The position numbers and the translations under genes are program-made. A DNA stretch of 64,000 nt. Origin: Otis tarda (lineage: Eukaryota > Chordata > Aves > Otidiformes > Otididae). The notes beneath the pieces were generated by a model. It saw nothing but the letters and a program-made list of their open reading frames with translations. It was not told the origin of the DNA and made no database searches. Positions 1 to 10,520 of the stretch are shown here, one piece after another. Positions within the stretch are counted from its first letter, which is position 1. Each line of letters starts with the position of its first letter. Where the stretch lies: contig CM048555.1 of assembly GCA_026413225.1 (NCBI GenBank), positions 79,987,785 through 80,051,784 of the forward strand. Reading direction: 5' to 3'.

Positions 1-854
1 CCAAGTTTACATTTTAAAGAGAGAATGGGAACTTCCAGGCAAGAGGATTTATATGCAAGGGCTTAACAGCTAAATTTATTCATGGCTAAACTGAGGAGCC
101 CAGAGTTATTAAAGCCTGAAATTGTGCCAGTCAATTAAAGCGTCAATCATAGCCAGCCTCATTTAGGAGAGTTGCTTTAATCCCAAGAAAAGAACATTTT
201 TTTTTTTTTGCCTGTGAGAAAGCACATTGACTTGAAGTTGGTTTTAGTGAAATAGCTGTTCCTCAGTTACCGTTCAAAGATTTGCCAATATTTTTTTTTT
301 TTGCTTATTATTTTCTGCTGTGCTCCTTCCAAGGTGACTTGTGTTATGCTCAAGTAGAGACACAGATGCGATGTGAGATGGAGTAACTTTAGTGGGCTAC
401 ACAGCAGACAAACAAAAAACCAAATAAGAAAACTCATCAAAGACACATTTAAACTGGCAAACATCAGATTTTTGGGACATCTCTTGCTTTTAAGCATATA
501 ACGGATTCTTCTTTCATTTTTAAAGCTCAGCAATTGGATTATTCTGCTTGTCACTTCATGCAACATGTATTTGTTTTGTTTGTTTTTAAAGCCTTTTTTT
601 TCCCTTTAGGTTGAAATCCCAGAATGCTTACTGCACTAGTGTTATGTTTTTAACAATTGATGACTGTCCTTTGGCCCTAGGTGTAGCACAGCTATATAGA
701 GCAAGTCACCTACCTGATAGTAATGAATGCATAGTCAGGAGAAACATCTCCAGAGGTGGTTTACCTGCAGATGAGTGCAAGCCTAGGTGCCAAATATCAT
801 CCTTTATTCCTTCTCCACCAAAGGTTGTGAAACAGAGACGAAACAGTCTTGGGG
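1..854. other. Noncoding flank, no gene seen
   Basis: AT-rich unique-looking sequence with short T runs near 197-208 and 291-302. The short open frames here resemble no protein family and have no splice context. Nothing functional can be supported. Confidence 0.5.
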
Positions 855-985
855 TTGGAGGGGAAACAGGAGCTCAGGGAGTCTAAAGACTTGGCCAGGC
901 TTGCACTGTAAGTCATAGGTGGAGCTTGGCAGAGAGCCCAGGTGTCCTGCTGACTTATTTGTACACTTCATTCCCACTGGTGACC
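855..985 (-). repeat. MIR (CORE-type SINE) fossil
   Basis: The + strand reads GAAACAGGAGCTCAGGGAG, then ACTTGGCCAGGCTTGCACTG, a GGTGGAGC-type segment and AGCCCAGGTGTCCTGCTGAC. This follows the reverse complement of the MIR consensus in order (GAAACTGAGGCACAGAG, ACTTGCCCAAGGTCACAC, GTGGCAGAGC, GAACCCAGG). The SINE therefore lies on the minus strand. Its divergence fits an amniote-age relic. The family is recognised by eye; edges are approximate. Confidence 0.65.
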
Positions 986-1226
986 AGCAGCAAGTTGAGC
1001 TAGAGGTATTTTGGAGGTGGGGGAAGCTTTGGGTACGCTTTCCAGCAGCAAAGTAGTGGTGTGAGAGTCAGCAAGGCTGGTCGGAGGAAGAGGAGGTGGT
1101 GGTGGTGGCGGCTGACCTGCCTTTAAACTTTCCTTCCCCTTCTTGCAGAAGGGTTATCAAGTGGCAATCCCGGCTGTGATGTGATCCAACAGAAAGGGAA
1201 AGTTTGGGGTGATTTAAGAATACATC

Positions 1227-1691
1227 TGTCCTGGTTCTGGCTAGGATGGAGTTAATTTTCACCTGAGCTGGGAGAGGAGCTGGTGGCATCTGTGGCTGGG
1301 GACACAGCTGGGATAGGTTACGCAAATTGGCCCAAGGGCTGTTCCACACCTTGTGACCACACGCTCAGTATATAAAGTGGGGATGGGGCTGAGGGGAGCT
1401 TCCTGCTACCTGGGAGGGAGCTGGGCATCAGGATTCACTGTGAGGTATTGTACTGTAAATTATGTGCTTTAGTATTTTATGTTATTGGGGTTTTTTGTGG
1501 TTTATTTTTCATCTCTGTTTTCTTTTCCTCTGTTGTTCTCTTAAACTATTTTTACCTCAACCCACAAGTTTTGCTTTCTTTTCTTTCCTGATTCTCCTCC
1601 CTATCCCACTGGGGGTGGGGGGCAGTGAGGAGACACAGTGAGTGAGCGACTGCGTGGTATTTTAGCTGCTGAGCGGGGCTAAACCACAACA
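1227..1691 (+). mobile_element. Solo LTR of an avian endogenous retrovirus (ERVL-type)
   Basis: A segment of about 465 bp that begins TGTCCTGG and ends CCACAACA, with the TG...CA ends of an LTR. It follows the order of the widespread bird ERVL-class LTRs: a GGATGGAGTTAATTTTC start, a TATATAAAG box near 1370, a T-rich stretch, CTCAACCCACAAGTTTTGC, a CCCACTGGGGG block, and a GAGCGACTGCGTGGT to GGGCTAAACCACAACA end. No internal region and no partner LTR are visible, so it is a solo LTR. It looks close to whole in length but diverged, so of middling age. The exact subfamily is not certain. No clear target-site duplication was seen. Confidence 0.72.
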
Positions 1692-2017
1692 GTAACTCAG
1701 GTTGCAAGGTACATGGGTGCACCAGTCCCACCTGCTCTGCTGGGTGTGGAGGTAGATAACCTGTCTTTTCAGTTTGTTCCAGGGCCCTGGACACCAGCTG
1801 CCCACGCTGATACATGCATTTCCTTCTGTCTCCTGCTTCTTTGGGAAATGGTTCATTCCCTTTAAGAAACAGCTCAGGCATGGATCTGGGGATGGTCCAC
1901 CCCAGGGACCAGGCTTTGTAGGCATTGTGGGTGAGGTTGCATTAAAGAATCTATGAGTATAAATATATACCCACATGTATTTGTTTACGTGTTTGCTACA
2001 GCCACAGCATTGCTATG

Positions 2018-2310
2018 TGGAAAGGTGGAGAGAAACTCTTCAGTACAGCCTGTGGTGACAGGACAAGGGATAACGGTTTTAAAATAGAGGGAGATAGATT
2101 CAGATTAGACATTAGGAAACAATTTTGTATGATGAGGGTAGTGAAACACCAGCCCAGGTTGCCCAGAGAGGTAGCGGATGCCCCATCCCTGGAAACATTC
2201 CAGGCCAGGTTGGCCGGGGCTGTGAGCAACCTGATCTGGTTGGAGATGTCCCTGCTCCTGGCAGGGGGGTTGGACTGGATGGCCTTTAATGGTCTCTTCA
2301 AACCCAAAAT
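2018..2310 (+). mobile_element. CR1 LINE, 3' fragment
   Basis: Typical avian CR1 3' end: CAGCCTGTGGTGACAGGACA, then AGATTAGACATTAGGAAACA, GTTGCCCAGAGAGGTAGCGG, ATGCCCCATCCCTGGAAAC, and the GGAGATGTCCCTGCTCCTG and GGGGTTGGACTGGATGGCC end. It is strongly 5'-truncated, as most CR1 copies are, and holds only the end of ORF2 plus the 3' UTR. The terminal octamer tail is eroded. Confidence 0.93.
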
Positions 2311-5300
2311 ATTACTTAATTTTATGTGAGGCCCAGAGAAGACAGCGGCCAACAGCTGTGTGGGGTGGACCCAGACACCCTGACGCAGAAGAAATAAGCC
2401 GTAAGCCCCTCTGTGCTGCTTAGCCAGGTGCCAGGAGCAGGTTTTAGCAATATAGCTGTAGCCTAAGTTTTCTGAGTGGGCAGTCCCCTTGCCTTGCCCA
2501 GCCACAGTGAGTCATCAGGGGCAACCCGGACAATCAAGGTGAGCATTGGCTGGAAGCTCAGATGAAAACACAGATGAAAGTCCTTTTTTTTTTTTTTTTT
2601 TTTTTTCTTCCTCCTAGTGCCTTGCTTGAGATCTTGGGAAAGGCATATGTACTAGTGTCTGTGCCCTTCTGGCCACCTGTATCCAGCAAATGGGTCCAAA
2701 CTGGAACAGGTGAATGAGAGAGGAACAAAGGGTTTGTCTTGTAAGAGGAGGAAAAAAAGGGTTTTGGCTCATCCCACCTAGACCTTAGTGAAAGCTAAGA
2801 CATGTGATTGCTCCCTTTAAATATCCTGAGCAGAAGTAAGCACTGGAAACGGAGACATCTCAGGGAAAGGTCTTGCTGCCAAACTGGAAACCTTGCAGGG
2901 AAAGGAACCAGGCTGGGAAGAAGAGAGGAGATCTTGGGCATTGCAGCTGTGAGGGTCTGAAAAGCTCCTGGAAGGGGAGAAAAGCTTGGAGGACCTTAAT
3001 CTTTGGATTGGCCTTGATACGCCCGAGGAAGGCGTTGTATAACAAGGTGTCTGTGAGGACCCAGGAGGTCCCTCCAGTTCTCCACTTCTGCCTCCATAAA
3101 GAAGATAATAACACTTCACTCCTCGCAGGGGGATGAGAGACCGAGTACGCTGCAGAGGGAAGAGCGCTGAGGTGTGACAGCGATTGGAGCGTTATCTATA
3201 CCTGCGACAGATGCATCTAGCTGCAATTTGCAGCGTTAAAACCAAACCTATTTAATTACTGGCTGCAGACTATTTTTCCCTGTTCCCACCTGCTGTGAAA
3301 TATTGTGAGGGAAAAAATAGCATGTGTGCAAAGACAGCCTTAAAAAAAAAAAAACCAAACCAAAAAACTTGGGAGAAATATAAGTGGGTCTCATCTCTGT
3401 AGGTATCAAGGTAACTTTTCTTGGTACAAAGAAGAAACTTTCCAAGGCTGGCTGTTTGATTTATTGTCCGGATCCTCAACTGGAACATTTCTTATTTTGG
3501 CAGTAAGAACAAAAGTACTAAGCGTAAGATGTCCACATTGTTTTTCATTTTGCTGATTGATGTTTTGACAGCCGAGAGACTTGCTGCTATGATCTCTTTT
3601 TTTCTATCACTTATTTTTGTAGAACATTGAGGGGAGGGGAGAGAAGTGAACTTCCCATCAGCCAGTGGCATTGTGTCAGTCCATGAATTTTTTTTTTAAT
3701 GTTTTCTAAGGTTTCTAAAGGCTGTGATATTTTCTGAAGTGTCACTGACCTGGTCCTTGTGGCATGTAAGATGGGGGGTGTGTGTGTGTATATTTAATTA
3801 CTGACTTAAAATAAAATTTGACCCCTGATTTGGGATGGTTGGGATGGCCTAGCCTTAATCTGGTCAAACCCTCCTGGGTCAGCTTTGACCCTAATTTGTC
3901 AGGTAAGTGAGGCTGAGTAAGCTAAATCTGCCAGCAATGAGACTCCAAAACCAAGGATCTGTGTCTTTTGGGTCAGTGCGTTGTCAATGGGAAAGCTGAC
4001 GTCCCGGAGTCCCTCTGGGCGCTTTGACGTGGCCAGCTAAGCATTTGTGGATCTGTCACATCTGAATTAAACCACGAGACTGCTCTAAATGGCCACTTCA
4101 GCCCAAGATCTTGAGCTGGGCAGAGAGGAGGGGAAATCTCATGTTCTAGGACAAGACTGTCCTTGTGTATCTTCCAACACAGGCGGAGGTGCACCCATGG
4201 GAGACCCAGCTACTGCAGAACAGATCTAGTGCATCATCTTCATCCCAGGTCTGACCCTCTGAGAGCTTCCAGCAAGCATTGAAGTACTCACGATTTTCCC
4301 ATTGAGTTAAGGACCCATCTTATTTCTCTACTTTTTTTTTTTTTTGTGCTAGAAATTGCAAGATTTCTAACCCCTTTTGTGGTCTGACTTTATTTGCATC
4401 CTTGACACAGACCATGGCAATCTCTGTGCATACACAGGTGTGATAGAACTCATCCATTCAAATGCAGATGCCTCCAATGTAGACATTTGCTCTGAGCAAG
4501 TGCCTGTGGGCTCTCTTTATAGTGCCTGGAAAGGAACAGTCAATTTAGGGTGGAATTCGTCTCATCCACAGCAGACATCCAGATTTAGTCAAGAAAATCA
4601 CCTCCTAACACTATTTATTTTTCTCTGGCAATGGGAGCACTGTGTAACTACCTCAAACATAAGGAAGGATCCAAAATTAGGGGACATGAGCCCACCTGTT
4701 TCCATGGTCTGTGGACAATTTTAAATTGAACATCAATGAAGAGAAGTGTGTTGGTGACTCTGGGTGCCAGAGAAGCTGGTGGAGAAAAGCTGTGGCTCTT
4801 GATACTGCGAGGATTTGGGAATCCATTGCTCGTAGGGCCTTTAAAAGAAACTAGTAGTCTATCCAGTCAGGTTCATATTGTTTTGAAGTATTTCCTGAAA
4901 ATAAATTCAAGGAAACATCTAGCCTTTTATGTCTAGATGCCATCCCCTATAATGCTTAGATCCTAAAATGCTGTCCTGGAAATAGGCTGTAGGAAGAGAT
5001 GGCTGTCATGCCGTGCTGTGATCCAGAAGAAGAAAGGGAATATGGCCTCTTCAAAGAACCGCAGCTCGTGCCCTTTCGCTCCTTTTCGCTCTGGTGAATT
5101 ATTATCGCTGCGCTAACAAAGCCCACTTTCATTGCCTGAACCGAGTACATAAATTCCGCAATAGGAGAGCGAGCTCAGCCGTGAGGGCTGGGATGTGAAG
5201 AGCAGGTTGTGGCTGATAACTGGGCACGTCACGGTACGAGGGGAGCTAACTCAGACGCACATCATGTGCGTGCCAATTCTTACACGGGGAGGTTGGCAGA

Positions 5301-6573
5301 AGAACATCTCCCCGGGCGTGAAATGCCCTAAATATTGTCTTGCAAAATTATCCATCAAAGCACGGGCTGTTTTGGGTAGCAGCCCACGTGTGGCACTGGC
5401 TGTGCCCAAGAGTTGCTAGCCTTTCGATTTGAGCACAGTCTTTTTTTTTTTTTTTTTTTTTTTGTCCCTTATTGCAAAATATTATTGGAGCAGCGGAAGG
5501 CACAATTCCCCTCCTCTTGCAGCTCTGTTTGGTGATTTAGGAGGCTGGGTGATAGAATTCAAACCTAATAATAGGATTGTGTTGATTTAGTCCACATCTG
5601 ATGGTTGTACGGCTTTATTCTTCTCTGGGCTCAGCAGCATTACTAGCAGTTCATCTTTGTTGATATGTCTTTCCTTGAAGCTTTTTTTAAAAAAAATATA
5701 TTAGTGAGTTTCATAAAATATATATGCTATATAAAAAACAGAGGTGAAAAGGTGCTCCATCACACTGATTTAAAAAAAAAAAAAAACCAACAAAAAAACC
5801 CCAAAACCAACACACATCCTGAATTATTATTTGCTTGATTTTCTTTCCCTCATCCTTAGTTCTTGCAGCACTTTCTCACAGTGATTTTTTTTTTTTTTTT
5901 TTTGCTTTCTCTGTTACATCTGTATTACTCCTGCTAACATTTTTCCAAACACAGGTGCAACCCTAGTTTCTTTCTAAAAAAGGTATTATGGAGTGTTGAT
6001 CATTGGAAAACAACCTTACATTGTAAACTAGTGGGGCAGGAAAAGTCTGAATTAATTTTTGGAGAGTCTTTGGGCTAAAATCTAATATTAGCAGGGAATT
6101 CCTGGTTAGGATTGGTTTTCAGAACTGTATTAGGTGCCCAAGAGAGAGAAATGCTTTTTCTTTCCAGTATTATTTAATGTTTTTAGTGTTCCTGTTGTTA
6201 AACTAAGGACTTATCATCAATAGACAGTTGTAGTCAGTTTTCGTTTAGTTGCCAGCAGAAAAACCATAAAGAAGTAAGTGAGGAAGAACAAACTTCAGGA
6301 AATCTGTCTCCCAATGGGATTTGTAAGTAACTTGTTATTTTGGCATCTGGACACACACATGGGTGGTGGGCAACACAGTCTTTACCTACTGTCCCAGATG
6401 TCTCTGGTGACCACACCAGAAGGACTTTGCTTTCTCCCAGAGTGGCATGAGCAGCTTCTTATAGAGACAGGCGTTGCCTGTAACGATCTTCCCAGCTGCT
6501 TAGAAGGCAATTCCATCCCTTAGTTTGATCCCACAGTCCCAAGCCCTATGCTAATTGCTCTTAATTCAAATGA
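2311..6573. other. Noncoding flank with T-homopolymers
   Basis: No recognisable exon or RNA gene. It contains T runs at 2584-2606, 4331-4346 and 5441-5463 (23 T) and 5885-5903, an A-rich block at 5771-5815, and a short GT repeat at 3777-3790. Open frames here are short and resemble no family. Confidence 0.5.
5441..5463. repeat. Poly-T run, 23 bp
   Basis: An uninterrupted homopolymer of 23 T. A similar 23-T run lies at 2584-2606. They may be eroded retroposon tails or simple slippage products; no attached element could be recognised. Confidence 0.85.
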
Positions 6574-6653
6574 CCTATTTATTTATTTATAAATAAATAT
6601 AATTATTTATAAGGTAAATATTATAAATATTAATATTTACATAAATAAATAGG
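6574..6653. repeat. AT-rich (TTTA)n block forming a nested palindrome
   Basis: The outer arms CCTATTTATTTAT (6574-6586) and ATAAATAAATAGG (6641-6653) are perfect reverse complements. Directly inside the right arm sits a second perfect hairpin: GTAAATATTA (6614-6623), 7-nt loop, TAATATTTAC (6631-6640). Nearly all the sequence between is A or T. It may be a diverged TTTA microsatellite with secondary symmetry, a small palindromic element, or an AT-rich cruciform or matrix-attachment type sequence. Confidence 0.8.
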
Positions 6654-9389
6654 GCTGTGCAGCCTGGCTTTGTGATGCCTTGGCAGCTTTGAAGACTCAG
6701 AGGCTCTATGCACCCCTCTTCTCCCAACAGTCTCCCACCATACCAGGAGGACATTTTGTCCTGGCCCAGCTCTGAGAGCCTGAGACAGCCACAAATCTGA
6801 TCCAAAGTGCAGTTTGAGTTATTTCCCTGTGGACTGTTGTGCTGGCAGGGCCACGGAGGCCATGCAGAGGTGGGGCAGGAGGGGTGGGTGAGATGTCAGG
6901 GGTCCCCAGGGTGCTGGGTGTTCAGGCTGCACCCAAGGAACAGCGTGTCTGCAAGCACCGTTGAATGCATCGGTCTGTTCGTATGCCAGATTTGTTCTTG
7001 CCAAAGGCTCTTGGCGTTTTGATGTCTTTTGAAGATGTAACAGAGAAGCGAGTCCTGAGAAGTGACAGCATGAAACTCTGATTAATGTCTCCAAGGAGCC
7101 AGAGAGTCAACCAGAACCATTTTCTACAAGCTGCATCAATTTCCATGTATAGCTCAGACTTTTTTTTTTTTTACAGTGTTGAATTGTGGTGCTTGGAAGG
7201 AGCATGGGTTTTTTGTGAGGAATGTTTCTCCTTCAGCCTGTAAGAAGAGATGAAAAAACCTCCCGAGAACTCTGTTTAAAGATCCCAGAACATTAATTTC
7301 CATAATAATTAAGTGGTGACTGTCCCTCACACTCCCATGCGACCCATACCTGAAGGTTCATGTCCTCAGCTAGGAAGTCTACAGTCTTGAGACAGGAAGG
7401 AGCATGGCAATGTGAAGTTGAAGACTGGTAGAAACCACACGCAGCTTTGCTAGGACATTGCAGAACCATACGCAAAACCTGTTATTGCTTCTCATTTAGG
7501 GCAGAGCATCTTCTAGAGATGTGGCTGCAGTTCATCTGGGTATGCTCACACCGGGGACATGACATGAGCTGCTGCCCAGAGCTTCAGTCTGTTAGTTAAA
7601 TGACTGAAGCATTTCACAACCTAAAAATGTACGTTAGGGGTTCAAACTGTCTGCATTCAAACCGAAAAATCACAGGCTCTGAGCAGAGTTCTCCGAGCTG
7701 TGCTAACAATTTACAAGCACCCTGTTGTGTTGTCACCTGCCGTCACCAAGTGTCTGGCATTTGGCCACCCTCTTCCTCTCAGTTTTCCTAATTGCTATGT
7801 TAACAGACCACTGGTGATGTTCAAAGGGTCAGAGATGTGAAGGTAAGGGTGGCAGAGAGGCTGAAAAAGTGGATCCAAATAACGTGATTTTTATACAGCC
7901 TTTCTTATAACCTGGAAAGAGTTAATTTTCATTGTTAATCACATTGGCTAGAGCAAGTATTTCAAGTTTCCAGCTATCTACTAGTACTGTGCACACACAT
8001 TGCAGCCTACAAAGATTTTCCTTTTTTTTTTAAATTGCTAGAGCAGCTATTTGGCAAGTTGTGCGGCAGCAGCCGAGTCCTGCTGCTTCTGTCCAAGGTC
8101 CATGTGCTTGGTGGGGAGAGCAGGAAAAAGTACATCACGTGTAGGCTGCCCAGATCTGAGCCTGGGTGTATCTGAAATGGCCTGGGGTTCAGGGCTTAGG
8201 CTCAGCACTTTGATGCTGAAACACAACAGGGTTAACGCGTAGATCCTGGGGGGATGAGCTAAGTGTAACGGTGTGAATATATCCTGCCTCTGTCAGTGCC
8301 TCCGGGATGGCTGCTCTTGCTACCTGCCCACCCAAGCCATGCTTTCCTCCAGCAGCCAAAGGATGTGAGGCTCAACCAAGGTTGTGAATGTTGTTCTCCA
8401 TCAGGTTGGATGTCAGATGCTCTCTTAGTGCAGGCTGCAGAGAGAGCTTTCATAACACCTTTCGGATTCACGTGCCCCCTCGCGGAGCCCCAAGACCCTT
8501 CTTGAGGTTACTTTTTCCACAGGAGATGCTGCCTTTTTCTGGTGGTTTTTTTTTGTTTGTTTTGTTTGTTTGTTTTGAGAGAGAGAGCTATGATATTCAT
8601 CACATGGAAGCAGAGATCTCAAATAGGAAACACATGGAAATAACTCAGATGGGAGTTTTTGTGAGTTGTAAATGGGTGCCCACCTGGACGACCAGGGGAC
8701 CAAGTCCAAGGTTCACCCAGGGAGAAGTATTAATGCAACCAAAGACAAACAAAACTGTCTTTTTACAAGGTATATTCTGCCTCTCTCAGAATAAGACACT
8801 TGTATAACATCATCTTTCAACTCCTAATTCCTTCTTGATTTTTTTCTGAAATTGTATGTTCTGTGTGAAAGATCTTGTGGTTGTTAAAAAAAAAAAAAAA
8901 AAGCTGAACCACATAACACAGTCTGCTTCCTTCCCCGTGTGTCAGTGCTGAGAAGGTTGGAAATAGCCATCTATTGCCCTAATTACGTGCTACAAGATGA
9001 TTTTATAGCAGTGACTTGCCCATTCCTTTGGCATTATTAGGGTTTTGCTTAAGCTCTATCTCAGTGATGCACAATAATAGGATTGTTGAAGATGGAGAAA
9101 AGAAATTGAGTCGGGCAGCTGAAGGTCTTGCGTGGTGAATATGAAATGTGTCCAGACTAAAATGGCAATAAAACAAAGGAAAACCATTTCTTACATAAGA
9201 GCAAAGGTGGAAAGTGTCATGTGACTGACTTCCAGTTTTATTAGATGTGCAACTTAAATGCTACTAGAAGGTTCAAAATAGAAGGAGCTTTTTCATACGG
9301 CGGGTAGGAGACCTGTAGATTGTCTTGCCAAAAAATATGGATGGTAAATATTTACATGAGTTTCAGTGGGAAACTAGACAAATCATCCA
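6654..9389. other. Noncoding flank, no gene seen
   Basis: Mixed-composition sequence without recognisable exons, RNA genes or complete repeats. There is a GTTT-rich patch near 8548-8574 and an A run at 8886-8902. Nothing can be assigned a function. Confidence 0.5.
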
Positions 9390-9430
9390 AATCATAGAAT
9401 ACTGAAGTTGGAAGGGAAACCTGGAGGTTT
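9390..9430 (-). mobile_element. CR1 3'-tip remnant (weak)
   Basis: ATCATAGAATACTGAAGTTGG followed by AAGGGAAACCTGGAGG resembles the reverse complement of an eroded CR1 terminus (ATCATAGAATCACAG... GTTGGAAGGGACC). Only about 40 bp can be matched. It lies 80 bp from the clearer CR1 tip at 9511. Confidence 0.45.
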
Positions 9431-9510
9431 TTGAACTGATATAATGTTCAAAGCAAAGACAGCTTCAGATGTAGATCAGGATGCTCAAGACTTGGTCCAG
9501 CTGAGGTTTG

Positions 9511-9632
9511 AATCGTAGAATGGTTTGGGTGGGAAGGGTCCTTTAAAGCCCATCCAGTCCAACCCCACTGCAAGGAGCAGGGACATCTCCAACCACATCA
9601 GGTTGCTCAGAGTCCTGTCCAACATGTCCTTG
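9511..9632 (-). mobile_element. CR1 LINE, 3' tip
   Basis: AATCGTAGAATGGTTTGGG, then AAGCCCATCCAGTCCAACCC, GCAAGGAGCAGGGACATCTC and ACCACATCAGGTTGCTCAGA: the last 120 bp or so of a CR1 read on the minus strand. It is severely 5'-truncated and belongs to the same general subfamily as the copies near 29.9 and 33.5 kb. Confidence 0.9.
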
Positions 9633-10099
9633 TTATCCAAATATCTCCATTATTTGTCTTGATATCCGAATATCTCAGGAAATTCCCCTGCCTCTCTGGG
9701 TGAGTCTGCCTCCACCTTCCCTGTAATCCCCCTCAAAACACTGGTTGGCCACCATCAGCTCTCCCATTTGCCTTCTCCTTGCCAAGCTCAGCAGTGCCTT
9801 GGATATCAGGTCATGCTATGCCAGGTGCCCCAGCCTCAGCTGTTACATGGGGGTTATCCAGTCCCAGATGCAAGATTTGGCATTTTCCTGTGGGAAAGGG
9901 GGTTACACTGAGGCTTGCACAGAAACTGTGTCTAAGCAAGGAATTTCCTGAACTAAAAATAGTTGGATGCTTTGAAAGTAGCAGAGTAGGAAGGAATATG
10001 ATCTAGACTGTCCTTTTTCTAATATTCTTCCCAAGGCATCTCGTTACGTCTGCTCGTGGAGAAGGACTCACGGGCTGGATAGACTTCTTATTTCAAATA

Positions 10100-10520
10100 G
10101 AAGAGTATGGCAGAGGTCTACAAAACCATAACTGGGCTGGGGAGGGTGAACAGAGATTCATTCTCCTTCCTAATGCAAGGATTAGCCAGCATCTAATGAG
10201 CTCACAGATGGCAGGTTCAAAATGAGAGGAGACAGTTCTTTATCTGAAAAGTAGTTAAATTGTGGAACTCACTGCCTCGGGATGGCAGAGTGGGAAAAGC
10301 CATAAATAGGTTAGAAGAAAAGCACCCTTTGGAGGTTGTTAACCACTACTAGAGCACTTCTGTCTCAGCAAGTTGATGACCCTTTAATTGCTGGGACGAG
10401 GAAGGATACAGCAATGGATTTGCTGGTCTGTCTCTGTAAGAATCCACTGCTTGAGGCAGGATCCTGGACTAGATCAGCTCCAGTTTGGTGTGGTCCAGCT
10501 GTTTTAATTTTATGTTATCA
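10100..10520 (+). mobile_element. Ancient CR1/L3-like LINE 3' region
   Basis: The segment follows the layout of deep amniote CR1 families rather than young avian ones: AGTATGGCAGAGGTCTACAA, GGTGAACAGAGATTCATTCT, a GGCAGGTTCAAAATGAGAGG block, ACAGTTCTTTATCTG, TTGTGGAACTCACTGCC, and a terminal GATCCTGGACTAGATC. Divergence from remembered consensus is high and the avian octamer tail is missing. It is a relic probably far older than the other CR1 copies here. Edges are approximate. Confidence 0.7.

Noticed and set aside
1996-2505. 169-codon minus-strand open frame
   Set aside because: Mostly antisense CR1 sequence; no family resemblance.
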